From: Streptomyces atratus
GTDB taxonomy: Bacteria; Actinomycetota; Actinomycetes; Streptomycetales; Streptomycetaceae
Assembly: GCF_014648655.1 (NCBI RefSeq)
Contig: NZ_BMRN01000001.1
Coordinates: forward strand, 1 to 64,000
Direction: 5' to 3'
Length of the DNA: 64,000 nt
In this document: positions 9,201 to 19,202 of the stretch, in pieces
Position numbering within the stretch: the stretch's first letter is position 1
Layout: every line of letters starts with the position of its first letter
The notes under the pieces: model-generated
Told to the model about the DNA's origin: nothing
Databases searched by the model: none
Seen by the model: the letters and a program-made list of their open reading frames with translations, nothing else
Made by a program: the position numbers and the translations under genes

Positions 9201-10239
9201 CGCGGGCATGCTCCGCTGGAACGACGTACGCATCGCCACCCAGTCGAACTTCGGCACCCGTGTCGAGCTGCGTCTGAACGACCCCAGCGAGTCCAGCATC
9301 GACCGCAAACTCGCCCAGACCCTGTCGCCGGACGAGCCGGGCCGCATCCTCACCGACGGCAAGCTCTTCGCACAGGTCGCGCTGCCGCGTACGGACGGGC
9401 TGGCCGACACCTCGGACCTCGGCGCCGTCCTGGAGCACACGGCCCGCACGGTCCGCGCCACCTGGAGCGGCGAGGTCGCCCAGCCGGTACGGATCCTGCC
9501 GCACGTCCTGGAGCCTCATCTGCTGCCGGGCCCGGTCGCCGAGCCCCAGCGGGTGCCGATCGGCCTGGACCAGACGGCGCTCGCGCCCGCCATGCTCGAC
9601 CTGTTCCACCACGACCAGCATCTGCTGATCATGGGCGACAGCGAGTGCGGCAAGACGAACCTGCTGAAGACCATCGCCGGAGGACTCATCGAGCGCTACG
9701 GCGAGGAGGAGCTGGTCTTCGCCGTCATGGACCCGCGGCGCGGCCTGCGCGGCGCGATCCCCGAGGAGTTCCGCGGCGGCTACGCGTACAACCCCAAGAT
9801 GTGCGCGGGCCTCGCCGCCGGAATCGCCACCGAGCTGGAGAAGCGGCTGCCCGACGACCGGGCGGACACCGAGGACCTGGAGCCCGGCAGCTGGGGCAGC
9901 GGTCCGCGGATCGTGATCCTCGTCGACGACTACGACGTGCTGACCACCGCGGGCCAGGCGCCGCTCGACCCGTTCCTGCCGTACATCCCGTCCGCGGTCG
10001 ACATCGGGCTCCACTTCGTCCTGACGCGCCGGGTCGCGGGCGCGTCGCGCGGCATGTACGACCCGCTGGTGCTGGGGCTGCGCGAGTCGGGTGCCTCGGC
10101 GCTCCTCATGGCGGGCGACCGCAGCGAGGGCCAGCTGTTCCCCGGTGTGTACGCCGCGCAGCAGCCGGCGGGCCGCGGTGTGTTCATCCAGCGGGGCCGG
10201 CCCAACCGCCTGATCCAGACCGTGTACACCGCCGAGTGA
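6268..10239 (+). CDS. eccC: EccC, FtsK/SpoIIIE-type triple ATPase of the type VII secretion system
   Basis: The 1323-residue protein has the usual length of single-chain EccC. Two membrane helices lie near the N terminus (about residues 37-57 and 64-84), then come three P-loop ATPase domains: Walker A GATGSGKS at 489-496, GGPQSGKT at 837-844 and GDSECGKT at 1123-1130. Only the first domain has a canonical Walker B with the catalytic Glu (LFVVIDEFGELL). The second has IDGFGAL and the third VDDYDVL, the degenerate pattern typical of EccC, in which domain 1 does the work and domain 3 reads substrate signal sequences. It powers export through the EccB/C/D/E channel. It starts 61 bp after the EspI-like gene. 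An enormous open frame on the opposite strand here is a codon-bias shadow. Confidence 0.96.
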   Translation: MSTRLIHRPARTTRPPAASEARTIEAPPNLPEGKSGNIAMSLLPVAGVMSSVVMMTVVRNSQFAGLGAIILVVTVIGSVALVFSQRGKAQRTRRTQREAYLAYLEDLREELSDEERKRAERADILNPPPHALYDIVRDPARVWERRRPDGDFLRVRVGTGEMPVRDLKVAQQGSSVLSPPDLFMLNEASALMDRFRTGTELPLTVPLDRVGNISVIGPREDCLRVARALLVQTAATHAPDDVAMALAVPGDRLAEWEWAKWMPHLLDPEQFDGPVAARRIAPSAPQLARQIGPELRRRASYAAEVRRGLSGKDALSMTSRLLVVTDGHGEDAVDLPRPDDAVGLREMSVSVLHLLEHRVQEPGHVSVRITVDGDRVVIEDLREQEPISAHGTVDEVSIPFAEGLARMLAPMRLSAESLVDAPLSGPVDFADLLGIDDVAQLDLSHLWAPRGERAFLRVPIGISDSRQPVLLDLKESSELGMGPHGLCVGATGSGKSELLRTLVLALVATHPPEDLALVLVDYKGGATFAPFADLPHVAGVITNLENQAGLVERVHASLAGEVKRRQQVLKDAGNVADIGDYAALRADRRPDLDPLPHLFVVIDEFGELLTAKPDFIDLFLSIGRIGRSIGVHLLLSSQRIEGGKLKGLDTYLSYRLGLRTFSADESRTVLDTTDAFHLPPLPGFGYLKVDTSHYERFKASYVSGAYQGPVQRTQEEDTGPLALEYEAFNTLAEPESPGEEPKARRRETGPTEMGVIVDQLRSAAGPVRRIWLPPLPDAIALDKVAGPLDVGPRGMQLAKRRGPLQVPLGLLDDPTKQWQGQWYLDLTVAGGHAAIIGGPQSGKTTLLRTLALALSLTHTPQEVGVYGLDLVGGGLQAVSGLPHVGGVAGRADRERAGRTVEEVRGMLAIREELFREHHIDSVEQLRSLHAAGRLPQLASAEIVLVIDGFGALRDDFDELDDAVVDILKRGGGYGIHVVAGMLRWNDVRIATQSNFGTRVELRLNDPSESSIDRKLAQTLSPDEPGRILTDGKLFAQVALPRTDGLADTSDLGAVLEHTARTVRATWSGEVAQPVRILPHVLEPHLLPGPVAEPQRVPIGLDQTALAPAMLDLFHHDQHLLIMGDSECGKTNLLKTIAGGLIERYGEEELVFAVMDPRRGLRGAIPEEFRGGYAYNPKMCAGLAAGIATELEKRLPDDRADTEDLEPGSWGSGPRIVILVDDYDVLTTAGQAPLDPFLPYIPSAVDIGLHFVLTRRVAGASRGMYDPLVLGLRESGASALLMAGDRSEGQLFPGVYAAQQPAGRGVFIQRGRPNRLIQTVYTAE

Positions 10240-10321
10240 CGCACCGGGGAGCCGTCCCGTACCCGCGGGGCACGCCCCGCAGCACATCCGCACCCCGGAC
10301 GAAGAAGGAACGGCCGACCAC

Positions 10322-11740
10322 ATGACCAAGGACGTCATCGCCCTCACCCAGCGCATGCCCGACCCGCTGACCGTGCTCGCGGGTCTGCTCGCGGGCGGCC
10401 CCGACAAGTTGGTGGGGACGACGGGCGAGGATGCCGTCGTGCAGCTCTGCGACGAGCAGGGCCGGCCGCTCGTCTCCGTCGAGGCACCGCTGCTGGTGCA
10501 GGTCGCGGGCGAGGCCGAGCGGCTGCTCGGGGCCACCGCGCCCCCGGTTCCGTTCTGGTGGACGGAGGCCCGCGCCACCACCGGCGTCGAGGAGGCCGAG
10601 CTGCTCGCGGGCACCTTCGCGGCCCGGCTCGCCACGCTGGCCGGGGGCTCCGCCTGGCCGCCGGAGGCCGCGCGTTCCCTCGCCGTGGTGAAGACCGAGG
10701 GCGTGAGCCTTGCGCCCACACCCGCGGCCGCGCAGCCCGCCGTCGACGCCCTCACCGACAAGGTCGCCGTCGTCATCCAGGACCGACCGGTGATCGCCAT
10801 GACGGCCTGGCTCTCGGACGCGTTCCGGGCCGCCGCCAATGCCGAGCTGGGGCTCCAGATCGTCACCTCGCCGGGGGCCACGCTCTCCCCCGCCGTACGC
10901 AACAGCCTGAGCGGCTGGCCGTCCCGCTGGGTGGTGCAGGACGAGAAGGACGGCTACTACGACGGCCTGTCCGGTGCCGTACTGCGCTGGCAGAACGGCC
11001 TGTTCGCACCGGTCGAGGCGGCCCACCCGGTCCCCGGGGACCCGCGCACGCCGGTGGCCGCCTCCTACCAGGAGGTCGCGAACACCGGCGAGCGTCAGCT
11101 GGCCGTCTCGTTCCGCACGGTCCACCCCGCGGACGACCGGCTGGTGCTCGGCGGTGCCCTGGAGTCGGTGTGGCGCGAGCTGACCGGCGAGGCTCCGGCC
11201 GGCTGGGGCACCGCGGAGCCCGCCAACCTCCCCTGGTCGCTGCGCCGGCTGACCGATGTCGCCTTCGAGAGGGCGCCGGAGCCGACCTGGATCGTGGTGG
11301 TCGGCAGCCCGGACCGGCCGGGTCTGGCGACGGTCCGCATCAGCCGTACGAAGGCGGGCGTGGAGGAGGACGTCACGCTGGCGTTCGGCTACGGGCCCGA
11401 CGAGGAGCCTCCGCTGGACGCCCTGCCCCGGGCCGCGGAGGTGCTCGCCACCCGCCATCACCTGCAGTCGATGCTCGTCCAACTCCGCAAGGCACGACGC
11501 GATTTGGCCGTTCCACCGCGCTTCGAGGGGCCCGGTGTCCCGCTGGCCTTCGTGCTCGGCGCGGAGGAGGTCCGCGAGATGCCCGGCGACCGCGCCCGGC
11601 GCACCCCGCTGTCCGAGCCACCGGTCCAACTCGGCCCGAGGTCCCGTCCGGCGCTGTACTACCCGCTCCCCGGCGACCCGTCGGATCTGTCGGGGTGGCA
11701 GGACTTCGAGCGACTGATACGGCATCTGAAGGGCGCCTGA
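10322..11740 (+). CDS. ESX-locus cytosolic protein of unknown function (DUF6177-like)
   Basis: A 472-residue protein starting at ATG 10322, 82 bp after eccC; GAAGGAA upstream serves as ribosome site. No signal peptide or membrane helix is visible, so it should be cytoplasmic. It is acidic and rich in Ala/Pro, with a conserved-looking start (MTKDVIALTQRMPDPL). I recall proteins like this beside eccC in many Streptomyces, annotated as DUF6177, but cannot confirm. An EspG-like chaperone or regulatory role would fit the position but nothing in the sequence proves it. It is the last gene of the ESX run before a 500-bp gap. Confidence 0.75.
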   Translation: MTKDVIALTQRMPDPLTVLAGLLAGGPDKLVGTTGEDAVVQLCDEQGRPLVSVEAPLLVQVAGEAERLLGATAPPVPFWWTEARATTGVEEAELLAGTFAARLATLAGGSAWPPEAARSLAVVKTEGVSLAPTPAAAQPAVDALTDKVAVVIQDRPVIAMTAWLSDAFRAAANAELGLQIVTSPGATLSPAVRNSLSGWPSRWVVQDEKDGYYDGLSGAVLRWQNGLFAPVEAAHPVPGDPRTPVAASYQEVANTGERQLAVSFRTVHPADDRLVLGGALESVWRELTGEAPAGWGTAEPANLPWSLRRLTDVAFERAPEPTWIVVVGSPDRPGLATVRISRTKAGVEEDVTLAFGYGPDEEPPLDALPRAAEVLATRHHLQSMLVQLRKARRDLAVPPRFEGPGVPLAFVLGAEEVREMPGDRARRTPLSEPPVQLGPRSRPALYYPLPGDPSDLSGWQDFERLIRHLKGA

Positions 11741-11941
11741 GCGAGACGTGTGCCAACCCCTGGGTCAGGAAGTGCGGCCCGGGGGCCCGCAGGCGTGTCC
11801 GGGCCCTGGTGAGGAACGGCCCCGGATCGGCCTGAAATCGACGAGCTTCGCAGGCGTCTGCGCCGTCGGCTCAGCGATCAACCCAAGAGATCACCGACTG
11901 CTCGGAGATATTCACTCGCTCCATGACGATCAGGCAATTTC

Positions 11942-11953
11942 GGTCACACATGG
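11942..11953 (+). repeat. Direct repeat copy 1 (GGTCACACATGG)
   Basis: An exact 12-bp word, GGTCACACATGG, repeated at 11986-11997, 44 bp further on (about four helical turns). Both copies lie 245-300 bp upstream of the terpene synthase start. The pair may be an operator; no regulator is identified. Confidence 0.6.
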
Positions 11954-11985
11954 CTTCCCCCCTCGTCCACAGGCGGTTGACTATG

Positions 11986-11997
11986 GGTCACACATGG
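11986..11997 (+). repeat. Direct repeat copy 2 (GGTCACACATGG)
   Basis: Second exact copy of the word at 11942-11953. It follows a TTGACTATG sequence (11978-11986) that could be a -35 element. Confidence 0.6.
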
Positions 11998-12000
11998 TGA

Positions 12001-13248
<1,248 letters not shown>

Positions 13249-13268
13249 CCGGACGGCAGAACATGGCG

Positions 13269-13339
13269 CGACCGGAGGCGGGAGGCAGGTCTCCGGAGAC
13301 CCGGCGGCGGGTCTCCGGCCTCCGCGCCGCCTCCGGTCG
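13269..13339. terminator. Large nested inverted repeat, bidirectional terminator
   Basis: Outer arms 13269-13280 (CGACCGGAGGCG) and 13328-13339 (CGCCTCCGGTCG) are exact complements, with further nested GGAGGC/GCCTCC arms and a GTCTCCGGAGAC palindrome inside. It separates the terpene synthase from the convergent PucR gene and probably terminates both. Confidence 0.65.
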
Positions 13340-13369
13340 TCGGCGGCAGGATCTCCGGAGCGTTCGCCT

Positions 13370-14686
13370 CTAGCCCACGTAGCCTTCCGTGGGCGCCGGT
13401 TCACCATCGGCGCCTCTCAGCGGCAACGCCCTGAGGGCCAGTGCCCACCCCAGCCGCGCCTCGCCCGACTCCGCGGAACGTCCGGTGAGTTCGGCGATCC
13501 GGCCGATCCGGTTGAGGACCGTGTTGCGGTGGCAGTAGAGGAGCTCGGCGGCACGCGCCGCCGAGCAGCCGCTGTCGAGCCAGACCCGCAGCGTGCTGAG
13601 CAGCGCGTCGCGTTCGGCCGCCGTGTCCAGGACGGCGCCCAGTTGCGTGGTGACGATGCGCTCGGCGATCTCGGGCCGGCCCACGAGGAGAACCTCGGCC
13701 AGCCGGTCGTCGAACGCCGCGGCCTCGCCGCTGCCGGCGGGCAGCGTACGCAGGGCCTGCTCGGCCAGCCGCAGGGCCCGGCCCGCCTGGGCGAGCCGGT
13801 CGAACTCCGGTGATACGCCCGCGGTGGCACCGGTGCGGTGGCGCAGCAGGTCGAGCAGTACGCCGGACTCCCCCGCGGCCAGCCGCACGATTCCCGCGTA
13901 CCGGCCCGATCTCGGCCGCCAGAAGGACCAGATGCCGTGGTCGTCGAGGACGGGCGCCGGGTTGGGCGGCGCGGCCGGGTCCTGGGCGGCGACGACGATG
14001 ACGTACCGGTCGTGGACCGGCACTCCGAGCGCGGCGGAGGCCGCCGCGGCGACCGCCGGGTCGTCCCCGCGCCCGTCGAGCAGGGCCTCGAAGAGGGCGA
14101 CGCGGCGGGTGTCCTGGCGGCCCTGCATCTCCAGCTGGGTCAGCCGGTACGACTCGGCCATCACGAGCGAGTAGCGGTCGATGGTCTCCCACACGGCGCC
14201 CGCCATGTCGAGCTCGGTGTCCCGGTCGCCCGCGACCACGCCCACGGGATCCCGTCCCTGCCCGGTCCCACCGGCCCGTCCGGCCCGTGTCGCCCGCAGG
14301 TGCTCCGCCATCATCTGCCACATCACCCGGCCCCCGCGCCGGTAGGCCTGCAGCACGGTGTCCAGCGGTACGTTCTGCTCGGCGCGCCGTCGTCCCGTCT
14401 CGCGCGCCGCGTACTCGAAGTCTCCCCCGCTGGGGGGCAGTCCGCCGAAGTCCTCCAGTGCCCGCAGCAGATTGTCGCGGCAGATTTCCCACAGATCGTC
14501 CCGGCTGACGGGTGCGCCGGAGGCGTACGTGCCGCTGTGCGCGTGGATGTCGGCGACGACCCGTCGGGTCAGTTCGTCGATCTGCGGCACCAGAGCGACG
14601 GCCAGGGCGCGGCGCAGCTCCCCGTCGGCGCCGCCGCTGCCGTGGTCGTCGCTGCGAGGGGTCCGGGCTCCGGGACTGTCCGCCAT
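13370..14686 (-). CDS. PucR/CdaR-type transcriptional regulator
   Basis: A 438-residue protein. Residues about 20-190 form the helical RsbRD-like/PucR N-terminal domain (sensor), the middle is a GGDEF-like (CdaR) region, and the C-terminal 60 residues are a PucR helix-turn-helix (WLDSGCSAARAAELLYCHRN then TVLNRIGRIAELTG). Members regulate catabolic operons, often as activators responding to metabolites. It is divergent from the acyl-CoA ligase at 14865 across a 178-bp gap, and so probably controls that gene and itself. Confidence 0.87.
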   Translation of the reverse strand: MADSPGARTPRSDDHGSGGADGELRRALAVALVPQIDELTRRVVADIHAHSGTYASGAPVSRDDLWEICRDNLLRALEDFGGLPPSGGDFEYAARETGRRRAEQNVPLDTVLQAYRRGGRVMWQMMAEHLRATRAGRAGGTGQGRDPVGVVAGDRDTELDMAGAVWETIDRYSLVMAESYRLTQLEMQGRQDTRRVALFEALLDGRGDDPAVAAAASAALGVPVHDRYVIVVAAQDPAAPPNPAPVLDDHGIWSFWRPRSGRYAGIVRLAAGESGVLLDLLRHRTGATAGVSPEFDRLAQAGRALRLAEQALRTLPAGSGEAAAFDDRLAEVLLVGRPEIAERIVTTQLGAVLDTAAERDALLSTLRVWLDSGCSAARAAELLYCHRNTVLNRIGRIAELTGRSAESGEARLGWALALRALPLRGADGEPAPTEGYVG

Positions 14687-14864
14687 GCCGGAAGGTTAGC
14701 CCCGCCCGCCCGATAGGCGGATGCCTTGTCGCATACATCTCCGAGGGGCCGCTGCCCAGGTGGACGATGCGCATGGTGGGCACCTGCACATTGTGTGGAG
14801 ACGGGCCGACGGCTGATTCTGAGCAGCAGCAGCCGTGTAAACGCCATGTTTCCTGGAGCGTGTC

Positions 14865-16358
14865 ATGTTTCTCAGCGTCGCCACTGTCCTCCGCGAGTCG
14901 GCCCGCAAGTATCCCGACCGCGTCGCCGTGGTCGATTCGGACACCCGGCTCACCTACCGGGAGCTGTGGGCGCGAGCACTGCGCTGCGCGGGCGCGCTGC
15001 GGGCGTCAGGGGTGCGTCCGGGAGACCGGGTGGCAGTGCTGCTGCCCAATTCGGCGGACTTCCTGTACGCGTACTACGGGGCGCTCGCCGCCGGGGCGAC
15101 CGTCGTACCGGTGCATGGGCTGCTGGTGGCCGACGAGGTGGCGTACGTACTGCGGCACAGCGGTTCCGTTGCGCTGATCAGTGGTGGTCCGCTGTGGCCG
15201 GTGGCCGAGGACGGGGCGCGCGCCGCGGGGGTGCGGGCCGTGCGCGGCGTGCCGACGGATGGTGACCCGCTGCCCGCGCCGGAGCCCGCGGCGCCGGACG
15301 ACACCGCGGTGATCCTCTACACGAGCGGCACGACCGGGCGGCCGAAGGGTGCGCTTCTCACTCATCTCAACATCGTGATGAACGCGTCCGTGATCGCCCA
15401 CGACCTGGTGGGGCTGGACATCGACGACGTGGTCCTGGGCTGTCTGCCGCTGTTCCACAGCTACGGGCAGACCTGTGCGATGAACGCGACGCTACGGGCA
15501 GGGGCCACGCTCGTCCTCATGCCGCGCTTCAGCGGCGCGGGCGCACTCGAACTGCTGGCCGCCGAGGGCGTCAGCGTCTTCATGGGCGTACCGACGATGT
15601 ATCACGCACTCGTCGAGGCGGCGGCGAAGGACGGCACGACGCACCGTCTCACTCTGCGCGCGGCCGTCTCGGGCGGCGCCGCGCTCCCCGTCGCCGTACT
15701 CGAACGCTTCGAGGAGACCTTCGCGACGCAGGTCCTGGAGGGTTACGGGCTGACCGAGACCTCCCCCGTCGCCACCTTCAACCAGCCGGAGCTCGGCCGG
15801 CGACCCGGCACGGTCGGCCACCCGGTCTGGGGCGTGGAGATCGGTGTCGCGGACGCGGCGGTCGAGGACGCCGTGCTGCTGCTGCCGGACGGCGAGGTCG
15901 GCGAGGTCGTGGTGCGCGGCCACAACATCTTCGCGGGGTATCTCGACGATCCGGAGGCGACAGCCGCCGCCCTGGTCGACGGCTGGTTCCGCACCGGAGA
16001 TCTCGGGGTGCGGGACGAGGACGGCTTCCTCAGCATCGTCGACCGGAAGAAGGACCTGGTCATCCGGGGCGGCTTCAACATCTATCCGCGTGAGGTCGAA
16101 GAGGTGCTCGTGCGCCATCCGGCGATCTCCGAGGTCGCGGTGATCGGCGTGCCGGACGAGGCGCGCGGGGAGGAGGTCTGCGCGGTCGTCGTGCTGCGTG
16201 CGGATGCGGGTGCGGTGACGGAGGAGGACGTGATCGCCTGGTCCCGGGACCGGCTCGGGCGGCACAAGTATCCGCGGATCGTGCGATTCACCGAGACGCT
16301 GCCGCTCGGCCCGACCGGCAAGGTCCTCAAGCGGGCGCTGACGGCCGCCTCTTCCTGA
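14865..16358 (+). CDS. Long-chain fatty-acid/aryl CoA ligase (AMP-binding)
   Basis: A 497-residue member of the adenylate-forming family, starting at ATG 14865 behind GGAG. P-loop-like motif YTSGTTGRPKG at 152-162; the adenylation motif YGLTETSP; hinge and A8 region RTGDLGVRDEDGFLSIVDR; and the C-terminal catalytic Lys486 in PTGKVLKR. It activates a carboxylic acid to acyl-AMP and then acyl-CoA; the short ANL form is typical of fatty-acid or aromatic-acid ligases. The acid substrate cannot be read. It is divergent from PucR and 228 bp before a carboxylesterase in the same orientation, suggesting a small catabolic unit in which the esterase releases the acid. Confidence 0.88.
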   Translation: MFLSVATVLRESARKYPDRVAVVDSDTRLTYRELWARALRCAGALRASGVRPGDRVAVLLPNSADFLYAYYGALAAGATVVPVHGLLVADEVAYVLRHSGSVALISGGPLWPVAEDGARAAGVRAVRGVPTDGDPLPAPEPAAPDDTAVILYTSGTTGRPKGALLTHLNIVMNASVIAHDLVGLDIDDVVLGCLPLFHSYGQTCAMNATLRAGATLVLMPRFSGAGALELLAAEGVSVFMGVPTMYHALVEAAAKDGTTHRLTLRAAVSGGAALPVAVLERFEETFATQVLEGYGLTETSPVATFNQPELGRRPGTVGHPVWGVEIGVADAAVEDAVLLLPDGEVGEVVVRGHNIFAGYLDDPEATAAALVDGWFRTGDLGVRDEDGFLSIVDRKKDLVIRGGFNIYPREVEEVLVRHPAISEVAVIGVPDEARGEEVCAVVVLRADAGAVTEEDVIAWSRDRLGRHKYPRIVRFTETLPLGPTGKVLKRALTAASS

Positions 16359-16586
16359 TCCATCCGGCCGACGCCGCCCCGACCGACGACGACCGGAGCC
16401 ACGTCCGAGGGCCTCGTCCGGGTCGACGCGGCCCCGGACCGGGTACGTATCGAGTCACCGGTGCCAGTGGAGGTGCCGCACCCCGACGGCTCCCGAACCC
16501 ACCATCCGTCCGGCTCGTCGACCGTCGCACTCTCCGCAACCGCACCGTCCGCGACCGCGGCGCCGCAGAAGGGCTGAACCCACCGC

Positions 16587-18074
16587 ATGACTGCCGTACC
16601 CCCTCCCACATCCGAGACGTCACCGCAGGTCAGCACGGTCCACGGGGCGGTGCGCGGCACGCTGGAGCAGGGCGTCGCCGTGTTCCGCGGTATCCCGTAC
16701 GCGGCCGCGCCGGTCGGCACCCGCCGCTTCCGGGCGCCGGAGCCGCCCGAGCCCTGGGAGGGCGTACGGGAAGCGGTGGCGTTCGGGCCGACCGCGCCCA
16801 AGCGGCCGTACTCCCCGCCGCTGGACCGGCTGCTGCCCGATCCCGACGTGCCGGGCGACAACTGCCTCAACCTCAACGTGTGGACACCGTCCCCGGCCCG
16901 TACCGGGCTGCCCGTCCTCGTCTGGATCCACGGCGGTTCGCTGCTGCACGGCTCGTCGGCCGTGCCGGTGTACGACGGGGCTGCGTTCGCCCGTGACGGT
17001 GTCGTTCTCGTGTCGGTCAACTACCGCCTCGGCATCGAGGGGTTCGGGGTGTTCCCGGACGCCCCCGCCAACCGGGGGCTGCTCGATCAGCTCGCGGCGC
17101 TGGCCTGGGTGCGGGACAACATCTCGGCGTTCGGCGGCGATCCGGACCTGGTCACGGTGTGCGGTGAGTCGGCGGGGGCCATCAGCATCGCCGCTCTGCT
17201 GGCCGCCCCGCGCGCCAAGGGCCTGTTCCGGCGTGCGGTGCTGCAGAGCGGTGCGCCGACCGCGCTGCGCCTGGACGCCGCCGCCCGACGCACCACGGAG
17301 CTGATCGCGAAGCGGCTGGGGGTCGCGGCGACGGCCGGGGCGCTGGCAGCGGTGGACCCGGCGCAGCTCCTGGCTGCGCAGACCGAGGTGACGTCCGGCG
17401 GCTCCCCGCTGACCGGCGGGAATTCCTTCCAGATCGTCGTGGACGGCGATCTGCTGCCCCGCGATCCGTTCGAAGCGCTGCTGGACGGCGCCGCCAACGA
17501 CGTCGATCTGCTGATGGGCACGAACAGCGAGGAGTACCGGCTCTGGTTCGTGCCGAGCGGTCTGACGGAGCGGCTGTCCGGGATCAAGCTGCGGCTGGCC
17601 CTGCTGAAGTTCAAGGTGCCTGGCGCCACGGCACGTACGTACCGCGCGAACCGGCCCGGTGCCACTCCGGGTGAGCTGCTCGGGGCGCTGGCCACCGATC
17701 TGCTGCTGCGCGTCCCGCTGAACCGGGTGGCCGATGCACGCGCCGGTGCCTCGGGGAGCACCCATCTCTACGAGTTCGGCTGGCCGTCCCCCGTGCTGCG
17801 GCTCGGCGCCTGTCACGCGCTGGAGATCGCCTTCGTCTTCGACACACTGGACCGGCCCGACGCGGTGGCTCTGGCCGGTGAGGACGCCCCGCAGGAGCTG
17901 GCCGACGCGATGCACGCTGCGTGGGTGCGGTTCGCCGCCTCCGGTGATCCCGGCTGGCCCGCCTGGGACACGTCCCGCCCGGTGATGGGCTTCGGCCCCG
18001 GAGCGCCCGCCGTGGTGAGCGCCCCGCGCGACGAGGAGCTGCGCGGCTGGGCACCGTACCGGAGGAACACCTGA
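16587..18074 (+). CDS. Type B carboxylesterase
   Basis: A 495-residue alpha/beta hydrolase of the carboxylesterase B family. Hallmarks: the oxyanion-hole region WIHGGSLLHG, the DNCLNLNVWTP signature, the nucleophile elbow GESAG with Ser195, an acidic residue in LMGTNSEEYRL, and the catalytic His in GACHALEIAFVF. There is no obvious signal peptide, so it is likely cytoplasmic. It hydrolyses carboxylic esters, but the natural substrate is unknown. It follows the CoA ligase and ends at a strong GC-rich palindrome facing the convergent EF-hand gene. Confidence 0.9.
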   Translation: MTAVPPPTSETSPQVSTVHGAVRGTLEQGVAVFRGIPYAAAPVGTRRFRAPEPPEPWEGVREAVAFGPTAPKRPYSPPLDRLLPDPDVPGDNCLNLNVWTPSPARTGLPVLVWIHGGSLLHGSSAVPVYDGAAFARDGVVLVSVNYRLGIEGFGVFPDAPANRGLLDQLAALAWVRDNISAFGGDPDLVTVCGESAGAISIAALLAAPRAKGLFRRAVLQSGAPTALRLDAAARRTTELIAKRLGVAATAGALAAVDPAQLLAAQTEVTSGGSPLTGGNSFQIVVDGDLLPRDPFEALLDGAANDVDLLMGTNSEEYRLWFVPSGLTERLSGIKLRLALLKFKVPGATARTYRANRPGATPGELLGALATDLLLRVPLNRVADARAGASGSTHLYEFGWPSPVLRLGACHALEIAFVFDTLDRPDAVALAGEDAPQELADAMHAAWVRFAASGDPGWPAWDTSRPVMGFGPGAPAVVSAPRDEELRGWAPYRRNT

Positions 18075-18113
18075 CACCGGTCGGTCCGCCGCCGACAGCG
18101 GCGCGGGCGGCGG

Positions 18114-18135
18114 CCCCCGGCCCGCGGGCCGGGGG
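18114..18135. terminator. Perfect 22-bp GC palindrome between convergent genes
   Basis: CCCCCGGCCCG followed directly by its complement CGGGCCGGGGG (18114-18135). It lies 40 bp after the carboxylesterase stop and 12 bp before the EF-hand stop on the other strand, so it can serve both. No T-run. Confidence 0.65.
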
Positions 18136-18146
18136 TCCTCCCGGCA

Positions 18147-18362
18147 TCAGCCCTTGTTCTGCGCCGCCCAGAACTCGTCGAACGTGAGCAGCCCGTCGCC
18201 ATTGGCGTCGTGCGAGTTGATGACGGCCTGGGCCACCGGCTCGGTGACGTAGGGGTCGCCGAGCTGAGCCATCACGCTCTTGTACTCGGCAGCCGATATC
18301 AGCCCGTCGCCGTTGAGATCGAACCGCTGGAATGCCTTGCGTGCCGACTCGATGTCCGCCAC
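18147..18362 (-). CDS. Small EF-hand calcium-binding protein
   Basis: A 71-residue protein (GTG start, AAGGGG upstream) made of two canonical EF-hands: loop 1 DLNGDGLISAAE and loop 2 DANGDGLLTFDE. Both have Asp/Asn at positions 1, 3 and 5 and Glu at 12, so both should bind Ca2+. It resembles the calmodulin-like CabC family of Streptomyces, linked to calcium buffering and aerial growth. It stands alone between convergent and divergent neighbours. Confidence 0.9.
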   Translation of the reverse strand: MADIESARKAFQRFDLNGDGLISAAEYKSVMAQLGDPYVTEPVAQAVINSHDANGDGLLTFDEFWAAQNKG

Positions 18363-18515
18363 AGTTTCGCCCCTTCGTAATGCCTGACCAGTGTCTGACT
18401 GACGGGGGTCAGATTAACGGGCCCGACGGATGGCGGTCGCGGCGGCCGGTAGTCGATCATGGATGGGGTGTCCGCCGTCCGGCGGGCCGCGTTCGGGACC
18501 GGGGAGCGGGAGCCG

Positions 18516-19154
18516 ATGGACGACACACTGGAAAAGATCCTGGCGGCTGCGGCGCGCGGACGGTTTCCCCCGCCGGACGGGTCCACGACGGTGGTGGGGC
18601 AGCCGGGCGCCCGGGATGCGGGAGTGCTGGCGTTCACCGCGCACTCGGTGGTGTTCACCGACGAGGACCCGCGGTGGGTGCGGGCGGTGCTGGCCGCCAC
18701 CCCCGGTGACGCGCTCGCCGCGACGATGAATCCGTACTTCCTGAGCGCGCTGCTGGCCCGCAGCGGCCGGCACATGAACACCATCGATCTGCTGACGGTC
18801 GCGGACGCGCTGCCGGGCGAGCCGGAGATCGCGCTGCGGGAGATCGAGGACCCGGAGCATCCTCGGGTGGCGCGGGCGATGAAGTACCGCGACGAGGTGA
18901 GGGTCTGGTCCGCCGACGGCGGTGTGGTGATCCTCGGCCGGGGAGTCGCGGGGCGCTGGGAGACCGCGGTCGAGGTGGCCGAGGAGGCACGCGGACGGCG
19001 GCTGGGGGAACGGCTGGCGCGGGCGGCCCGGCATCTGGTGCCGGACGCGGTGGTGTGGGCGCAGCAGTCGCCGGGGAACGCCCGCAGTGTGCGGACGTTC
19101 CAGGCGGCGGGCTACCGGCCGGTGGGCTCGGAGGCCCTGCTGGTCGCGGGGTGA
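18516..19154 (+). CDS. GNAT-family N-acetyltransferase
   Basis: Start ATG 18516 (212 residues) is chosen for the GGGAG just upstream; an in-frame ATG at 18459 would add 19 residues. The C-terminal half carries the GNAT acetyl-CoA site in the form VEVAEEARGRRLGERLARAA, followed by QSPGNARSVRTFQAAGYRPVG, the usual beta5-alpha4 segment. The N-terminal half is less typical. The acceptor substrate is unknown. It is convergent with the beta-propeller lipoprotein gene. Confidence 0.75.
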   Translation: MDDTLEKILAAAARGRFPPPDGSTTVVGQPGARDAGVLAFTAHSVVFTDEDPRWVRAVLAATPGDALAATMNPYFLSALLARSGRHMNTIDLLTVADALPGEPEIALREIEDPEHPRVARAMKYRDEVRVWSADGGVVILGRGVAGRWETAVEVAEEARGRRLGERLARAARHLVPDAVVWAQQSPGNARSVRTFQAAGYRPVGSEALLVAG

Positions 19155-19202
19155 GTGTTCGGCGGATCAGTCGCGCCCCGGTTCGTGGCTGACGCCGGGC
19201 CG

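Noticed and set aside
6799..10902. An open frame of more than 1300 codons on the minus strand opposite eccC
   Set aside because: It mirrors eccC and is Asp/Arg/Gln/Val-rich, as expected from high GC3 on the other strand; no domain and no ribosome site.
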